From Sulfitobacter sp. F26169L (lineage in GTDB: Bacteria; Pseudomonadota; Alphaproteobacteria; Rhodobacterales; Rhodobacteraceae): a stretch of DNA of 46,941 bases. The position numbers and the translations under genes are program-made. This document shows positions 17,378 through 26,674 of this stretch, piece by piece (the first letter of the stretch is position 1; each line of letters starts with the position of its first letter). The stretch is taken from the NCBI RefSeq assembly GCF_026410285.1, contig NZ_JAPMLP010000014.1, positions 1 to 46,941 of the forward strand, written 5' to 3'. The notes below the pieces were generated by a model. The model saw nothing but the letters and a program-made list of their open reading frames with translations. It was not told where the DNA came from and did not search any database.

Positions 17378-17536
17378 CTACGATGTGCGGCTCTGCTTTT
17401 CAGCGTTGGGGCTGCCAGCCGGGCCTTCATTCATTGTATCCTCCGCGTTGCTCCAATGCTCTTTCGCAGACTCGCGCGGCTTTGGATGGTCGTCGTCCTT
17501 TGCGACATCGGGGCGTTTGTCCTTATCGTCACTCAT
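17378..17536 (-). CDS. Small hydrophilic protein of 52 residues
   Basis: A short gene on the minus strand, starting MSDDKDKRPDVAKDDDHPKP and ending QSRTS. It is highly charged, rich in Asp, Lys, Glu, Pro and Ser, without hydrophobic segments or cysteines, and looks intrinsically disordered. Support for it being real: GGGAGAG lies 5 bases before the ATG, a possible EcfG-type promoter lies about 30 bases upstream (17569-17593), and a clean terminator follows the stop. I do not recognise the family. Its composition recalls small stress-induced proteins, but that is a guess. Confidence 0.6.
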   Translation of the reverse strand: MSDDKDKRPDVAKDDDHPKPRESAKEHWSNAEDTMNEGPAGSPNAEKQSRTS

Positions 17537-17568
17537 CGATCTCTCCCTCTGTCTGTGTACAGGAATAA

Positions 17569-17593
17569 AACCGTTGTGCGGTCCAAGAGTTCC
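17569..17593 (-). promoter_or_regulatory. Possible EcfG (general stress) promoter
   Basis: On the minus strand GGAAC (17593-17589), 16 bases, then GGTT (17572-17569). The alphaproteobacterial general-stress sigma factor EcfG recognises GGAAC-N16/17-(C)GTT, so this is a close match. It sits at the right distance from the 52-residue gene. Not all Rhodobacteraceae are known to have EcfG, so this is tentative. Confidence 0.35.
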
Positions 17594-18066
17594 AAATTAA
17601 CCGGACATGCCAAACCAGAATAAAAAAAGTGCACCCCGAAACGGTGACGCATTCCCACTTATAGGACACGATTAGCCCCCAGATTTCTATTTTGGGGTCC
17701 TGTTTGTATAATCCAGAAAGAAGAATTTTACGATCTATCAATCGCTGAATTCGCTAATTTGGCATTCCAGCTGTTAATGATCAGGAAGCGGCTAAGAACC
17801 GACAGCATGAACATTATATTCAATATTTATTCGCGCCTTACATCGGTAGCGGCAGTGTGGGGGCAAGCGTAACTTTGTGAGGCCCTTAGCAGATATCAAT
17901 GGTTTAGGCGGCTTTCTGAGCATATAATGTTGCGCGAGTTCAGCGCGTAGATTTCCGCGATACACAGCAAACCCTCACGCACCTGCGATCCGGCGACTTA
18001 CGGTTCTAAGGAGACATTGACCTTAGAAAGACGTCGTTACGGTGCGGCCCTTATGAGGAGACGCTC
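17594..18066. other. Gene-poor AT-rich spacer
   Basis: About 470 bases between the small minus-strand gene and the plus-strand pair at 18067-19404. I see no coding frame with a plausible ribosome site and no clear repeat. It should contain the promoter for the plus-strand genes. Base composition is clearly lower in GC than the ribosomal genes. Confidence 0.4.
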
Positions 18067-18252
18067 GTGCATCGTGCAGCATCTCGGTCAGATTTGAAAA
18101 TGTCGGCAGGTCAGATTGTACCTAAGTTTCGGCAAGTTGAGGTCCCGGCAACACAAGATATGCTGGATCTTGATGCGATCCGACAAATCGGCGAGAAAGA
18201 AAAAAGCGCTCTATCGCTGGAAGATGAAATGCGATGGAATGGGCACGGTTAA
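18067..18252 (+). CDS. Small hypothetical protein (61 residues)
   Basis: A GTG-started frame with GAGGAGA 5 bases upstream, ending 24 bases before the membrane-protein gene on the same strand. The product is hydrophilic, with a basic N-terminus and an acidic second half (DLDAIRQIGEKEKSALSLED). I do not recognise it. The good ribosome site and tight spacing argue for a real two-gene unit; the lack of any known relative argues for caution. Confidence 0.45.
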   Translation: MHRAASRSDLKMSAGQIVPKFRQVEVPATQDMLDLDAIRQIGEKEKSALSLEDEMRWNGHG

Positions 18253-18276
18253 ATATTTCAAGGGGATGGTCTTATA

Positions 18277-19404
18277 GTGAGCGACAAAAAGAGAATTATT
18301 CTAGTAGCTGGAATGTTTCTAGCAGCATCTCTAGTTGCTTTCGTCGTATTGAATAGGTGGCTGGTCACAGATATCGGTCTTTTATCCTACGGGCGGATTT
18401 GGCAGCTTTACGCATCCTATTCAGACTTTGGATTTGTCCGCCGCGTTTTCGTGGGAACAATACTCACTGAAAGCGGTATTAACTCTTTATTCCAAAATGA
18501 ATACCACTTCGCGTTCGCCATACACCACATCGCGATATCGGTCCTCTCAAGCTTAATCGCTTATTACTGCATCTCAAGGAAAATCACTGACCCTATCTTT
18601 CTGGCCTCCATCGCCTTTTCGCCAGCATTGATCATACACCTTGGATACAACACCGGCTCACTGGATGTGTTTGTTGTCATTTTCGCAGCAACAAATATTC
18701 TGTTTGTTAGAAATTCGGCAATTTTTTCTATTGTCATAGTTTGTGGCCTTTTAACACATGAGCTTTTTGTATTTACAATTCCTGCTCAGTTCCTTGTCAT
18801 GTTAATGCACTACGATCATGCGCGGAGCCCGAATTCATTAATAATCCTTATCGCTCCCGTCGCTGCTTTTTCTATTACAGCCATCGCAGTGTTTTTTTTT
18901 GGTACAGTAGATATGCCACGCGAGATCGTTGAACAGATCGTCCGACAAAAGATTCCGAATGCCGCAGGCCAACATAATTTCTGGAGTGGTTATTTCGAGA
19001 TTGCTTCCACTGCTGAACAGAATTCTACGATTTCTCTTCAGAATTTGACTACAGAGCTAAAGACTGACTTCTTTTGGCTAATAGTTCCCCTCACCTATGT
19101 AACTCTGCTTATTGCAAGACTATGGACCTACTCGGACAGATTACTTGAATCGGTTGCTATATCGACAGCTGTTGTCGCACCTCTTCTAGCGGTATTGGTC
19201 GCTACAGACTACCACCGTTGGATTGCAATGAGCGCAAATATCGGAATTCTCTTTACTTTGGTCTACGCAGCGAAAACAGGCAGGTCAAGTTCGCGCTGGA
19301 ACACCCCCTTACTTGTGATGTGTTTGCTTGCGCCTTTTGGCACCGCTGCAATAGATAGACCGTTTCCGATGCATCAGTTTGTTATCGAGAAATTTATCAA
19401 TTAG
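18277..19404 (+). CDS. Polytopic membrane protein of unknown function
   Basis: A 375-residue protein starting at GTG (AGGGGATGG upstream) with roughly nine to ten hydrophobic segments, the first at residues 7-27. It has a periplasmic-looking loop between the first two (GRIWQLYASYSDFGFVRRVF). The layout, with a conserved-looking early loop and many helices, recalls GT-C glycosyltransferases or O-antigen-type membrane enzymes, but no diagnostic motif is visible. Codon use is noticeably AT-richer than the ribosomal neighbours, suggesting acquired DNA. It may act with the acyltransferase that converges on it (19453-20418) in surface-polysaccharide modification; that is inference. Confidence 0.65.
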   Translation: MSDKKRIILVAGMFLAASLVAFVVLNRWLVTDIGLLSYGRIWQLYASYSDFGFVRRVFVGTILTESGINSLFQNEYHFAFAIHHIAISVLSSLIAYYCISRKITDPIFLASIAFSPALIIHLGYNTGSLDVFVVIFAATNILFVRNSAIFSIVIVCGLLTHELFVFTIPAQFLVMLMHYDHARSPNSLIILIAPVAAFSITAIAVFFFGTVDMPREIVEQIVRQKIPNAAGQHNFWSGYFEIASTAEQNSTISLQNLTTELKTDFFWLIVPLTYVTLLIARLWTYSDRLLESVAISTAVVAPLLAVLVATDYHRWIAMSANIGILFTLVYAAKTGRSSSRWNTPLLVMCLLAPFGTAAIDRPFPMHQFVIEKFIN

Positions 19405-19452
19405 TGTATTCTCTCATCTGCACTCCAAGTGCAGCGTCGAATCGCCATTTTC

Positions 19453-20418
19453 TCAGATTGGGTTGCGCTGACGCCGGAAAAGCTGCTGAGTCCTCTTATC
19501 CCAAATGAGATAATATGCGGCCCCGGCTAGCAGGCTAACCACAACGCCAAAAATTAGTGTCAAAGCCCATCCACTGACGATTCTAGACGTGATCGACAAC
19601 AGTGGATTATGGATCAAGTATAAAGAATATGACGATGCGCCAAGGAAAACGAAGGCGCGAGGTACCTTTAACAGCTCCGCTTTTTCAACCTGTGCTATCC
19701 ATAAGATAAGTCCAGCAAGTCCAGCGCCAAATAGCACACTGTATTCTCGGTCTGCTCCCATGAAAAAGAAAGCTACGATGGGAATTGTTGCCAAAGTTGG
19801 CAGGTATGGAATTCGTGTCCCTGAAATCAAACAATGAGCGGCGAGGACACCCATACCAAACTCTAGATTGATCAATGAGAAAAAGAATTGCGCCGGGCGA
19901 GGGATATCAATATCCATTAGCACGATCAAACCGATTGCCAGCGCCCACAAGATCATCCCTATGCCAATGCGGTTAAAAGCAAGAAACACTGCGAATAATG
20001 CATAAAAAACAAGCTCATGCTGCAATGTCCAAGCTACACTAAGAGCGGGCGGTTGCCAGCTTGGCGCTAGAGTAGCGGTGGCCCACCATCCCCATTCACG
20101 ATTGCTGGCGCTCAGTTCTGGTAGCACTGAGTAGGCAACCGCAAGAGCTATGCCTATGGGCAAGTAGGGCAAGAATATTCGGGTAAGTCTCCCTGTGACA
20201 AAACGTTTGGGAGCGAACGCTCTGTCATGGCTGGAATAGTATATTATAAAGCCAGATAGCACAAAAAAGAAGTCCACTCCGAGGTAACCAAGGTCAAATA
20301 TAGAAGTCAGGGCTTGGGGGCCTTGCCCAGAAAAAGCGTTAGCACTTGCGGACGCATGATGTAGGACCACAGCGGTAGCAGCAACGCCCCTGCCAGCCTC
20401 AAGGCTTTTAAGTTTCAT
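19453..20418 (-). CDS. Acyltransferase family 3 membrane protein (OafA/YrhL-like)
   Basis: A 321-residue integral membrane acyltransferase that would O-acylate a surface glycan or similar substrate. Family marks: N-terminal LKSLEAGRGVAATAVVLHHA with the motif's key histidines, and GVDFFFVLSGFIIYY a little later. About ten hydrophobic segments follow, with a basic C-terminus (RRQRNPI). I chose the ATG at 20418; a TTG six codons upstream is open. It is convergent with the membrane-protein gene at 18277-19404 and AT-rich like it. The N-terminal arginine/histidine pair of active enzymes is present, so nothing suggests it is inactive. Confidence 0.85.
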   Translation of the reverse strand: MKLKSLEAGRGVAATAVVLHHASASANAFSGQGPQALTSIFDLGYLGVDFFFVLSGFIIYYSSHDRAFAPKRFVTGRLTRIFLPYLPIGIALAVAYSVLPELSASNREWGWWATATLAPSWQPPALSVAWTLQHELVFYALFAVFLAFNRIGIGMILWALAIGLIVLMDIDIPRPAQFFFSLINLEFGMGVLAAHCLISGTRIPYLPTLATIPIVAFFFMGADREYSVLFGAGLAGLILWIAQVEKAELLKVPRAFVFLGASSYSLYLIHNPLLSITSRIVSGWALTLIFGVVVSLLAGAAYYLIWDKRTQQLFRRQRNPI

Positions 20419-20541
20419 AGCTTTTCTGATCCACAAAAAAATTCTTTTTTAATACTAACGACTGTCCATTCTGCTGTGAATGGTTATCTCGCTGCTTCCC
20501 CGTCTTTTGGGTTAAGGTATCTAGGTTGAATGCGTACAAAC

Positions 20542-20676
20542 CTAGGCCTCCCGCTTCGCCATCCGCACACCAGCACCGCCCCCGTTTATGGGGATGAACT
20601 GGACGCCTTGATACTTAAACCAAGTTTCAATCGCTGAAATCGTAGTCGAGTGAGGTCCGCGCTTCCCTTCTTCAAT
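20542..20676 (-). pseudogene. C-terminal fragment of a small helix-turn-helix regulator
   Basis: The last 45 codons of a minus-strand frame read ERGK-like EEGKRGPHSTTISAIETW, then a GVQFIPINGGGAGVRMAK ending. This is the typical tail of short XRE-type regulators in Rhizobiales and Rhodobacterales, where the motif is GVEFIxENGGGxGVR. The DNA-binding first half is not found in the same frame, so this is probably a remnant left by an insertion or deletion. Confidence 0.5.
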
Positions 20677-20845
20677 TGGGGTTTCAATTCTGAAAATTAT
20701 GCTGCAACATCTGCTATAAAGAACCTTGAAAAATACTTTTCGCTTGCAGCGAACCACCCTCTCCGCCCTCAATTAGCACACACCTCATTGAGGCGGATAT
20801 CAACTATGATTGATACGATGAATAATATTAGGAATTTCGGGATTT

Positions 20846-23225
20846 TCATCTTCCCTGAAGCTTGGCCCATAGGGGGGGGCCGTGAAATAGCCAAGGTTGA
20901 TAAAAAATTTCGGTTAGGTCAGGTAGCTTGGGAACCTCACTCCCGATTGGCCCCGCTTGAATTTCAGCCCTCATGGCAGGTGTCCTTTCGACTGGGACCA
21001 GCCGACGTCGTTTTGGTACCGTTACTCGCTCATCGCTATCGGACACTGCGATAGAAGCCGTTCCGGTTCGCACATATTCCGTTTTCAAATATTTGTTGAT
21101 GGGCGAGACATATGCTCTGAGTTCGAAGAAATTGTAATGGACGCGAAATATGTTCAATATCGCTATGAGGACACGCGGGTTGCATGACGCACCATTTACA
21201 AAAGTGTCGCCAGTTCTGCTTGCTCTTCCTTCTGCACGTTTGGCAGAGCTAACACGCTCTCGTAGCGAGTTCATGAACGTTGATGCAGGTTGAATCGTGG
21301 CGTGTATCACCCGGCGAGAAATCGCGGCTTTCAATCTTTCGTCTGGTATCTCCCCCTGAAAGCCCAGTTTTTTTACATGCTGTGCGATATCGCGGAGGCA
21401 GGATGGGAAAACCCACAGTTTTGCTGGTTTCACCTGAGGCCTGAATTGGGCTACGGGGCCAAAGACTGGGAGATACTCTGGACGCAAAGTTCGATATTGG
21501 GAAGGGTATTGCTCCACCCAATCGATCTGCTTTGACTGCAGGAGTCAGGTTCTTCGCTGTCCATATTTCAAGCGCTTTCCGAATTTCCAAATCTGGATGC
21601 GTGGTTCGAAATGATCGGAACGCCTTGTCAAAAGCGCTTGATCGGCTCTGGCGTGCCGGCTTTGTAGCGTTCCTATTAGAGTGGATAACATGCCATTCAA
21701 ATTTGCGCGCTTCGATCATATCTCGAATAATATGTGGAACAGTTCGGGCCATTGCGCTCTCTTGCTCGCCCACCAAATTTTTCTTTCCTAGAGGAACAAG
21801 TTCCAGAAGCGCCGCAAGATGAGGCGCTTTCGTATATGTGTATCGTGTCATAATGAAACTAAACGAATTGCGGCTGTCCCGCTCACTTTCGCGGAAATTG
21901 AAATAGTATTTTGCAAGTAGCGCGAAGTTGCATCTGAAATTTTTTCGGCAAACAGCGGGAGCTGCGGCTCAGCTGATGCAAAAAGTGCAGCTCGTCATAT
22001 CATCCGCTGGGGCGTTGAAAGTGCATCAATGGCGCCGTGAATTCAGCGTTTCCCTTCTGCGTGTAGTGCTTCCGCAGCGATGGCGGATTACCGCTTCCAG
22101 ATAGGTAATGCTTGGATATAAACGTGACGGGATCAACAGTGCGATCAAAATCTACGTTCATCCGAAATACGAAGCCGGATTGAATATCTGCGCTAACCGC
22201 GCAGTTAAGGGCCATTATTCTTCGATCTCGAGATGTTTCCCAGTTAACTCCGAAAGCAATACCATCGTGAGCAATTCGGGTGTGTTTCGACTTTTGGGAT
22301 CTGGTGTTTTTAGCACGCCGTTGCATGAGTTGCCCTTTCTCATAGGCCAATAAGGTTTTTTCAAGCCAAAATTCCTATTATAGATCGTCCTCACGCTGGC
22401 CTTACGACCTCCGGACGAAAGTAACCATTTCAGGCCGTTGATACTGGCGTCGTTAGCCAGATGCTTGAGAATGTTAGTGTTTTCTCGGCTATCTTGTTGC
22501 CTTACATGGTTTAGAGAGACCGTGAATCTCGCGCCTTTCTTTCCCTTGCATGGCTTGTCCAACAGGCGAATACCTGTAGCCTTCTGCTTATCGTTGCCTG
22601 TTGGTTTTTTGCCGTTAGCGCCATTGAAGGAGAACTCATCTGGATTTAAGATAGGTAGTCCCACAGCTTCCGCAGCTTGGCCCTGTCAGCAGACCATTTT
22701 GAGACAAAATCCTTTGCAGTTCATCATCAAAATTTTTTTAGGTAAGACCGACAACTGAATGTCGCATTCCGAATTTACTGAGAGGTGCGAACATCTCATC
22801 GAGCGTTCATCATCCCAATAGTGGGGGGCATCAAAGTACTCGATCGCAGAGCTAGCTCCCCCTGCGTCGTTATCACTGCTGCTATTTAGTTTGTAGCGCC
22901 CACGGCCCAAGCTAATAGTTGAATTATTTGGCGATGCGAACAGCCGCTTTTGAGCAGCATTCCGCCCTCGAAACGTTGCGTATGTAGCATCCGGTTCGAC
23001 ACCATAGTTGCCGCAATCCGGATCTCCGCACATATTGAAGTTCGTCACCCTTCCTGGCGCTGGGTATATTCGCGCTAACGACAGTTTTGAATACTCTTGC
23101 CGAACAACTTCGTTTCCGAAGCTTTGACAAGAACGCTCACGACGCAGAAACCATATTTGTTCGTTGACGCATTGACGAAAGCCCAATCCACAAGAAATCT
23201 GAAAAGGCTCATGCGCGGCTTTCAC
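20846..23225 (-). pseudogene. Decayed transposase-like gene of a mobile element
   Basis: Protein-like segments follow one another on the minus strand but are broken by lesions. At 23225-22686 there is a zinc-knuckle-like start with CGDPDCGNYG. An in-frame TGA at 22686-22688 separates it from a 22664-22215 segment. The reading shifts near 22330 to a segment at 22350-22000 containing RRIMALNCAVSADIQSG, which could be the start of a DDE-type core. It shifts again near 21950 to 21851-21530, and near 21525 to a final segment ending at 20846 (RVHYNFFELRAYVSP, PWLFHGPPLWAKLQGR). Joined, it would encode over 700 residues. I cannot name the IS family, and no terminal inverted repeats were found. Confidence 0.5.
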
Positions 23226-23283
23226 CGCTCAGAGAATACCCCCTAATCCCATGAAACCAGGCGGCAATTACAACGCAAAATCA

Positions 23284-23315
23284 AAAGGTTGCCGAAATTT
23301 AATTCGGCAACCTTT
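23284..23315 (-). terminator. Terminator after rplA
   Basis: A perfect 13-bp stem AAAGGTTGCCGAA / TTCGGCAACCTTT with a 6-base loop and T-rich flank on the minus strand. It lies 72 bases after the rplA stop and ends the rplKA unit. Confidence 0.9.
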
Positions 23316-23387
23316 ATTAGCAGTGTCCTGCAGTTTAGAATGCGCCACCGAAACGGAGCACCTCTTCCAAATTCGAGTTCCCGAAGA

Positions 23388-24086
23388 TTATTCAGAAACA
23401 GCCTTGTCTACTGAAACAGTTACACCCGGGCCCATTGTGGAGCTAAGCGCGATTTGCTTGAGGTAAGCGCCTTTGGCACCTGTAGGCTTGGCTTTTGCAA
23501 CTGCGCCGATGAAGGCGCGGATGTTTTCGACCAGTTTGGCTTCATCAAAAGATGCCTTGCCAACGCCTGCATGAACGACACCGCCCTTTTCGGCTTTGAA
23601 CTGCACTTCGCCGCCCTTCGCCGCTTTCACAGCTGCAGCAACGTCCATTGTCACTGTACCGACTTTGGGGTTCGGCATCAGGTTGCGTGGACCCAGTACT
23701 TTACCCAGACGGCCAACAACAGGCATCATGTCAGGTGTCGCGATGCAACGGTCAAACTCGATCTTGCCGCTCTGGACGGTTTCCATCAGGTCTTCCGCAC
23801 CAACGATATCGGCACCGGCCTCTTTGGCCTCATCGGCTTTCGGACCGCGTGCAAATACTGCGACGCGAACGTCTTTGCCTGTGCCGTTGGGCAGGCCCAC
23901 AACACCGCGAACCATCTGGTCTGCGTGACGTGGATCAATCCCGAGGCTCATCGCGATCTCGACCGTTTCGTCGAACTTGGCGTTCGAGTTGGCCTTGATC
24001 AGCGATACAGCTTCTTCAACTGTCAGGTTCTCTTTGCCTGCGAATGCTTCGCGTGCGGCGCGGATACGTTTTCCAAGTTTAGCCAT
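23388..24086 (-). CDS. rplA: 50S ribosomal protein L1
   Basis: L1 binds 23S rRNA at the E-site stalk and helps release deacylated tRNA; 232 residues, normal length. It starts [17 protein letters not shown] and holds the family blocks [22 protein letters not shown] and [15 protein letters not shown]. It begins one base after rplK, so the two are translationally linked. In E. coli, L1 represses the rplKA message by binding its leader. In this genome rplKA is closed by a terminator and then separated from rplJ by about 6 kb of foreign-looking DNA. Confidence 0.98.
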   Translation of the reverse strand: MAKLGKRIRAAREAFAGKENLTVEEAVSLIKANSNAKFDETVEIAMSLGIDPRHADQMVRGVVGLPNGTGKDVRVAVFARGPKADEAKEAGADIVGAEDLMETVQSGKIEFDRCIATPDMMPVVGRLGKVLGPRNLMPNPKVGTVTMDVAAAVKAAKGGEVQFKAEKGGVVHAGVGKASFDEAKLVENIRAFIGAVAKAKPTGAKGAYLKQIALSSTMGPGVTVSVDKAVSE

Positions 24087-24087
24087 T

Positions 24088-24513
24088 TTACTTAACCTCG
24101 ATGCCCATGGACTTTGCGGAGCCCATAATGATTTTCATTGCCTGTTCCACATCATTCGCGGACAGATCGGCCATCTTGGCTTCTGCGATCTCACGCAACT
24201 GCTTTGGCGTGATTGTGCCAACAGTTTCACGCGAAGGCGTTTTCGCACCTGACTTCAGCTTCGCTGCTTTCAACAGGAAGTAGGACGCTGGAGGCGTCTT
24301 GATGTCCATCGTAAAGGACTTGTCCTGATAGTAGCTGATCACGGTCGGGCAAGGCGCACCTGGCTCCAGATCAGCTGTCTTTGCGTTGAACGCTTTACAG
24401 AATTCCATGATGTTAATCCCGCGCTGACCCAGCGCTGGCCCCACTGGCGGGGACGGGTTTGCTTGACCCGCTTTAACTTGCAACTTCATCGTACCGACGA
24501 GTTTCTTGGCCAT
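24088..24513 (-). CDS. rplK: 50S ribosomal protein L11
   Basis: L11 forms the GTPase-associated centre with 23S rRNA and L10; 141 residues, the usual length. It starts [20 protein letters not shown], and the proline-rich [20 protein letters not shown] block that contacts rRNA is intact. It is the first gene of the rplK-rplA pair. Normally nusG precedes it closely; here about 1.1 kb of decayed DNA and a nusG terminator separate them, so rplK must have its own promoter in 24514-24700, which I could not pinpoint. Confidence 0.98.
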   Translation of the reverse strand: MAKKLVGTMKLQVKAGQANPSPPVGPALGQRGINIMEFCKAFNAKTADLEPGAPCPTVISYYQDKSFTMDIKTPPASYFLLKAAKLKSGAKTPSRETVGTITPKQLREIAEAKMADLSANDVEQAMKIIMGSAKSMGIEVK

Positions 24514-24695
24514 TGGCCTTCTCCTTTGTCACCGGCGGGGTTTCCCCTGCCCTACATGACCACAACGCGTTATGGTCGTTTTCTAGCGTGGTCCGGTTAC
24601 AGGCGCGCGCGCCCGGTTCCTCCCACAGACGATTCGCCACACGGCAATACCGTGCAGCGCAAGAACCCTGCCCTTAAAACACTTGGGCTCGTAGA

Positions 24696-25317
24696 TCAAA
24701 CGTTATCTGGCGTTTTGTAATGGCGCTCCTGAAACCGCACAGTCGTTGCCGAGACGTCACCTTTGTTCAGCGTGACCGATCGTACCACCACCGGCTGTGT
24801 CCCGACGATACGATCATGAACTTCTGTTGCAGTCATCATCGCCTCCCAGATATGGCCTGCGTTAATTATTTGGTTCACAAAATCGGGATCAAGACAAAAC
24901 CCCTCACGCACGTGGAAACAGAACGATCGCACCAAGGGAAAAATGCGGTTCTCGTTCTGGCGGAGCCGAATATATCAAGCACCCATTCCGCAATATCGCC
25001 CCCCCCCCCTGCAAACAAGGATCTTGACGCAGTTTTTCGAAGGGACCTTCAAGGCTGTCATCGACACCGTAGAGGAACCCGCCTGCAGCGTGACGCCTGT
25101 TATCTCCCAGCTTTGCCAGTAGCCCGACGATACCTGACATCGGTTTCGGCTTAGAGACCACGAACATCTCGCCCGGATCTGTGTACAACGCGTCAATATA
25201 ACGACCTGCAGCGGCAACGAGTGGATGGCGGTCGCACAACTGCGGCAGCTCCTCTTTGTTCGCAGTCGTTCCAGTCATGCGCTGGCATCCGTCTTGCGCC
25301 AGCGCGCCAGAAGCCAT
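24696..25317 (-). pseudogene. Decayed coding stretch with an 11-C run
   Basis: Two overlapping minus-strand frames look like parts of one former protein. The first (25317-24904) has RHPLVAAAGRYIDALYTDPG and FEKLRQDPCLQGGG. The second (24935-24696) continues with LVRSFCFHVREGFCLDPDFV and VVRSVTLNKGDVSATTVRFQ. Between them, at 24999-25009, is a run of 11 Cs, a likely site of frame loss; in the third frame GDIAEWVLDIFG follows the run. The family is not recognised. The rest of the gap between nusG and rplK (24514-24695 and 25318-25544) shows only short broken frames, including one reading MSGAIPAIIPHLKKQW near 25350. Confidence 0.4.
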
Positions 25318-25544
25318 TGCTTCTTCAGATGCGGTATAATCGCTGGTATCGCGCCGCTCATCCAGATCAAGCAGTCAACGCCGGAGGATCGCATTATATG
25401 GCGGGACGGGAAACTCGAACGCTTTCCAACTTAGCGGAACATTGGCAAGCAGGTCTGCACCCAAGCCAAGAACATCCATGCAGCAAGATACCATGCGCAT
25501 CAATCCCAGTGCGCTCAAGCCCGGGTCGATCGGGTCAGTGACAG

Positions 25545-25570
25545 AAAAAACGCGCCCCTTACAGAGCGCG
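25545..25570 (-). terminator. Terminator after nusG
   Basis: On the minus strand a 7-bp stem CGCGCTC / GGGCGCG (one G-U pair) is followed directly by six Ts, 72 bases after the nusG stop. It separates secE-nusG from the rplKA unit. Confidence 0.7.
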
Positions 25571-25641
25571 CATCAAACGGTTTTGCCGTCAATGACAGTT
25601 CGAGGTGGTCAAGCGCATCACTGAATGCGCGGACCATGACA

Positions 25642-26175
25642 TCAAACTTGTTTGTTCACTTGGGTAAAGTCGAGCTCGACCGGTGTTTCACGACCAAAGA
25701 TAGACACCATAACCTTGATTTTCTGGTTCTCTTCGTCAACCTGCTCAACCATGCCGTCGAAATCTTCGAACGGACCATCAGCAACCTTGACGCGTTCACC
25801 AATTTCAAAGTGGATCAATGTCCGCGGTGCTTCCTCGCCCTCTTGGACGCGGCCCAGAATTGCAGTCACTTCGGCATCGCGCATCGGCATCGGGCGGCCC
25901 TGTGGCCCCAGAAAACCTGTAACGCGGTTAATCGAGTTGATCAGGTGATATCCACGGTCCGACATCTCCATGTGAACCAGTACATAACCGGGCATAAAGC
26001 GACGCTCTGTCGTGACTTTCTTGCCGCGACGAATCTCGATCACTTCTTCGGTAGGCACCAGCACTTCATCAATCTGGTCCTGCAGTTCCTGCTCTTCCAC
26101 TGCAGTGCGAATTTGCTCTGCAATCTTTTTTTCGAAGTTGGAAAGAACACTGACCGAATACCACCGTTTTGCCAT
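25642..26175 (-). CDS. nusG: Transcription termination/antitermination factor NusG
   Basis: NusG binds RNA polymerase and couples it to ribosomes or Rho. It has 177 residues from the ATG at 26175 (MAKRWYSVSVLSNFEKK), preceded by GGAAAG; the frame extends ten codons upstream without similarity. The NGN domain spans about residues 4-115 with MPGYVLVHMEM, and the C-terminal KOW domain holds ERVKVADGPFEDFDGMVEQV. It follows secE with a 223-base gap, longer than usual. Confidence 0.97.
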   Translation of the reverse strand: MAKRWYSVSVLSNFEKKIAEQIRTAVEEQELQDQIDEVLVPTEEVIEIRRGKKVTTERRFMPGYVLVHMEMSDRGYHLINSINRVTGFLGPQGRPMPMRDAEVTAILGRVQEGEEAPRTLIHFEIGERVKVADGPFEDFDGMVEQVDEENQKIKVMVSIFGRETPVELDFTQVNKQV

Positions 26176-26398
26176 TTGATCTTTCCGTCCTTGTCCTGAG
26201 CGCATCTGCGCGCTTGCGAATTCATAAACACTTCAGAGCCTTGGCTCCAGTAGCCCGATACAACGACCAGCGCGCAAAACGAATCTTCACACACCATGCC
26301 AACGGGCTGGATTGCGGGTTAGCCCACGTGCCGTTGGGATTCAAGTGTTTGCAGAGAAAATTGCGGTCTGGTTGGTCTTTGCCGAAAAAAGGTCCAGC

Positions 26399-26596
26399 CT
26401 AGCCGAACATGTTCAGCACGTACTGAAGCCCACTACGGATCACAATGTCAACCAACGCAAAGAATACAGCAGTCAGAGCCGCAAGAATAAACACCATGAC
26501 TGTGGTTAGCATGACTTCGCGGCGTGTCGGCCAGACGACCTTTGCCACTTCTGCGCGGACTTGCTGGATAAACTGAAGCGGGTTGGTGGTGGCCAT
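26399..26596 (-). CDS. secE: Preprotein translocase subunit SecE
   Basis: The small essential subunit that clamps SecY in the Sec translocon. It has 65 residues with a single C-terminal membrane helix (VMLTTVMVFILAALTAVFFA) after the conserved amphipathic segment VRAEVAKVVWPTRREV. This single-helix short form is normal outside enterobacteria. It precedes nusG on the same strand. The gene that usually comes just before it, tRNA-Trp, is 18.7 kb away in this window. Confidence 0.95.
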   Translation of the reverse strand: MATTNPLQFIQQVRAEVAKVVWPTRREVMLTTVMVFILAALTAVFFALVDIVIRSGLQYVLNMFG

Positions 26597-26674
26597 GGAT
26601 CACATCCTGAATTGTCGTGTTAGCTGCATCTAGCTGTTGCGACGCTGTGTTTCAAGGCTGCAATTCGCACCCGT

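Noticed and set aside
17053..17430. 125-codon minus-strand frame upstream of rplJ
   Set aside because: It overlaps two terminators, the rplJ leader and the better supported 52-residue gene, and has no recognisable sequence.
24904..25317. 137-codon minus-strand frame as an intact gene
   Set aside because: Protein-like character is lost after the C run and resumes in another frame; no good ribosome site. Treated as part of a decayed stretch.
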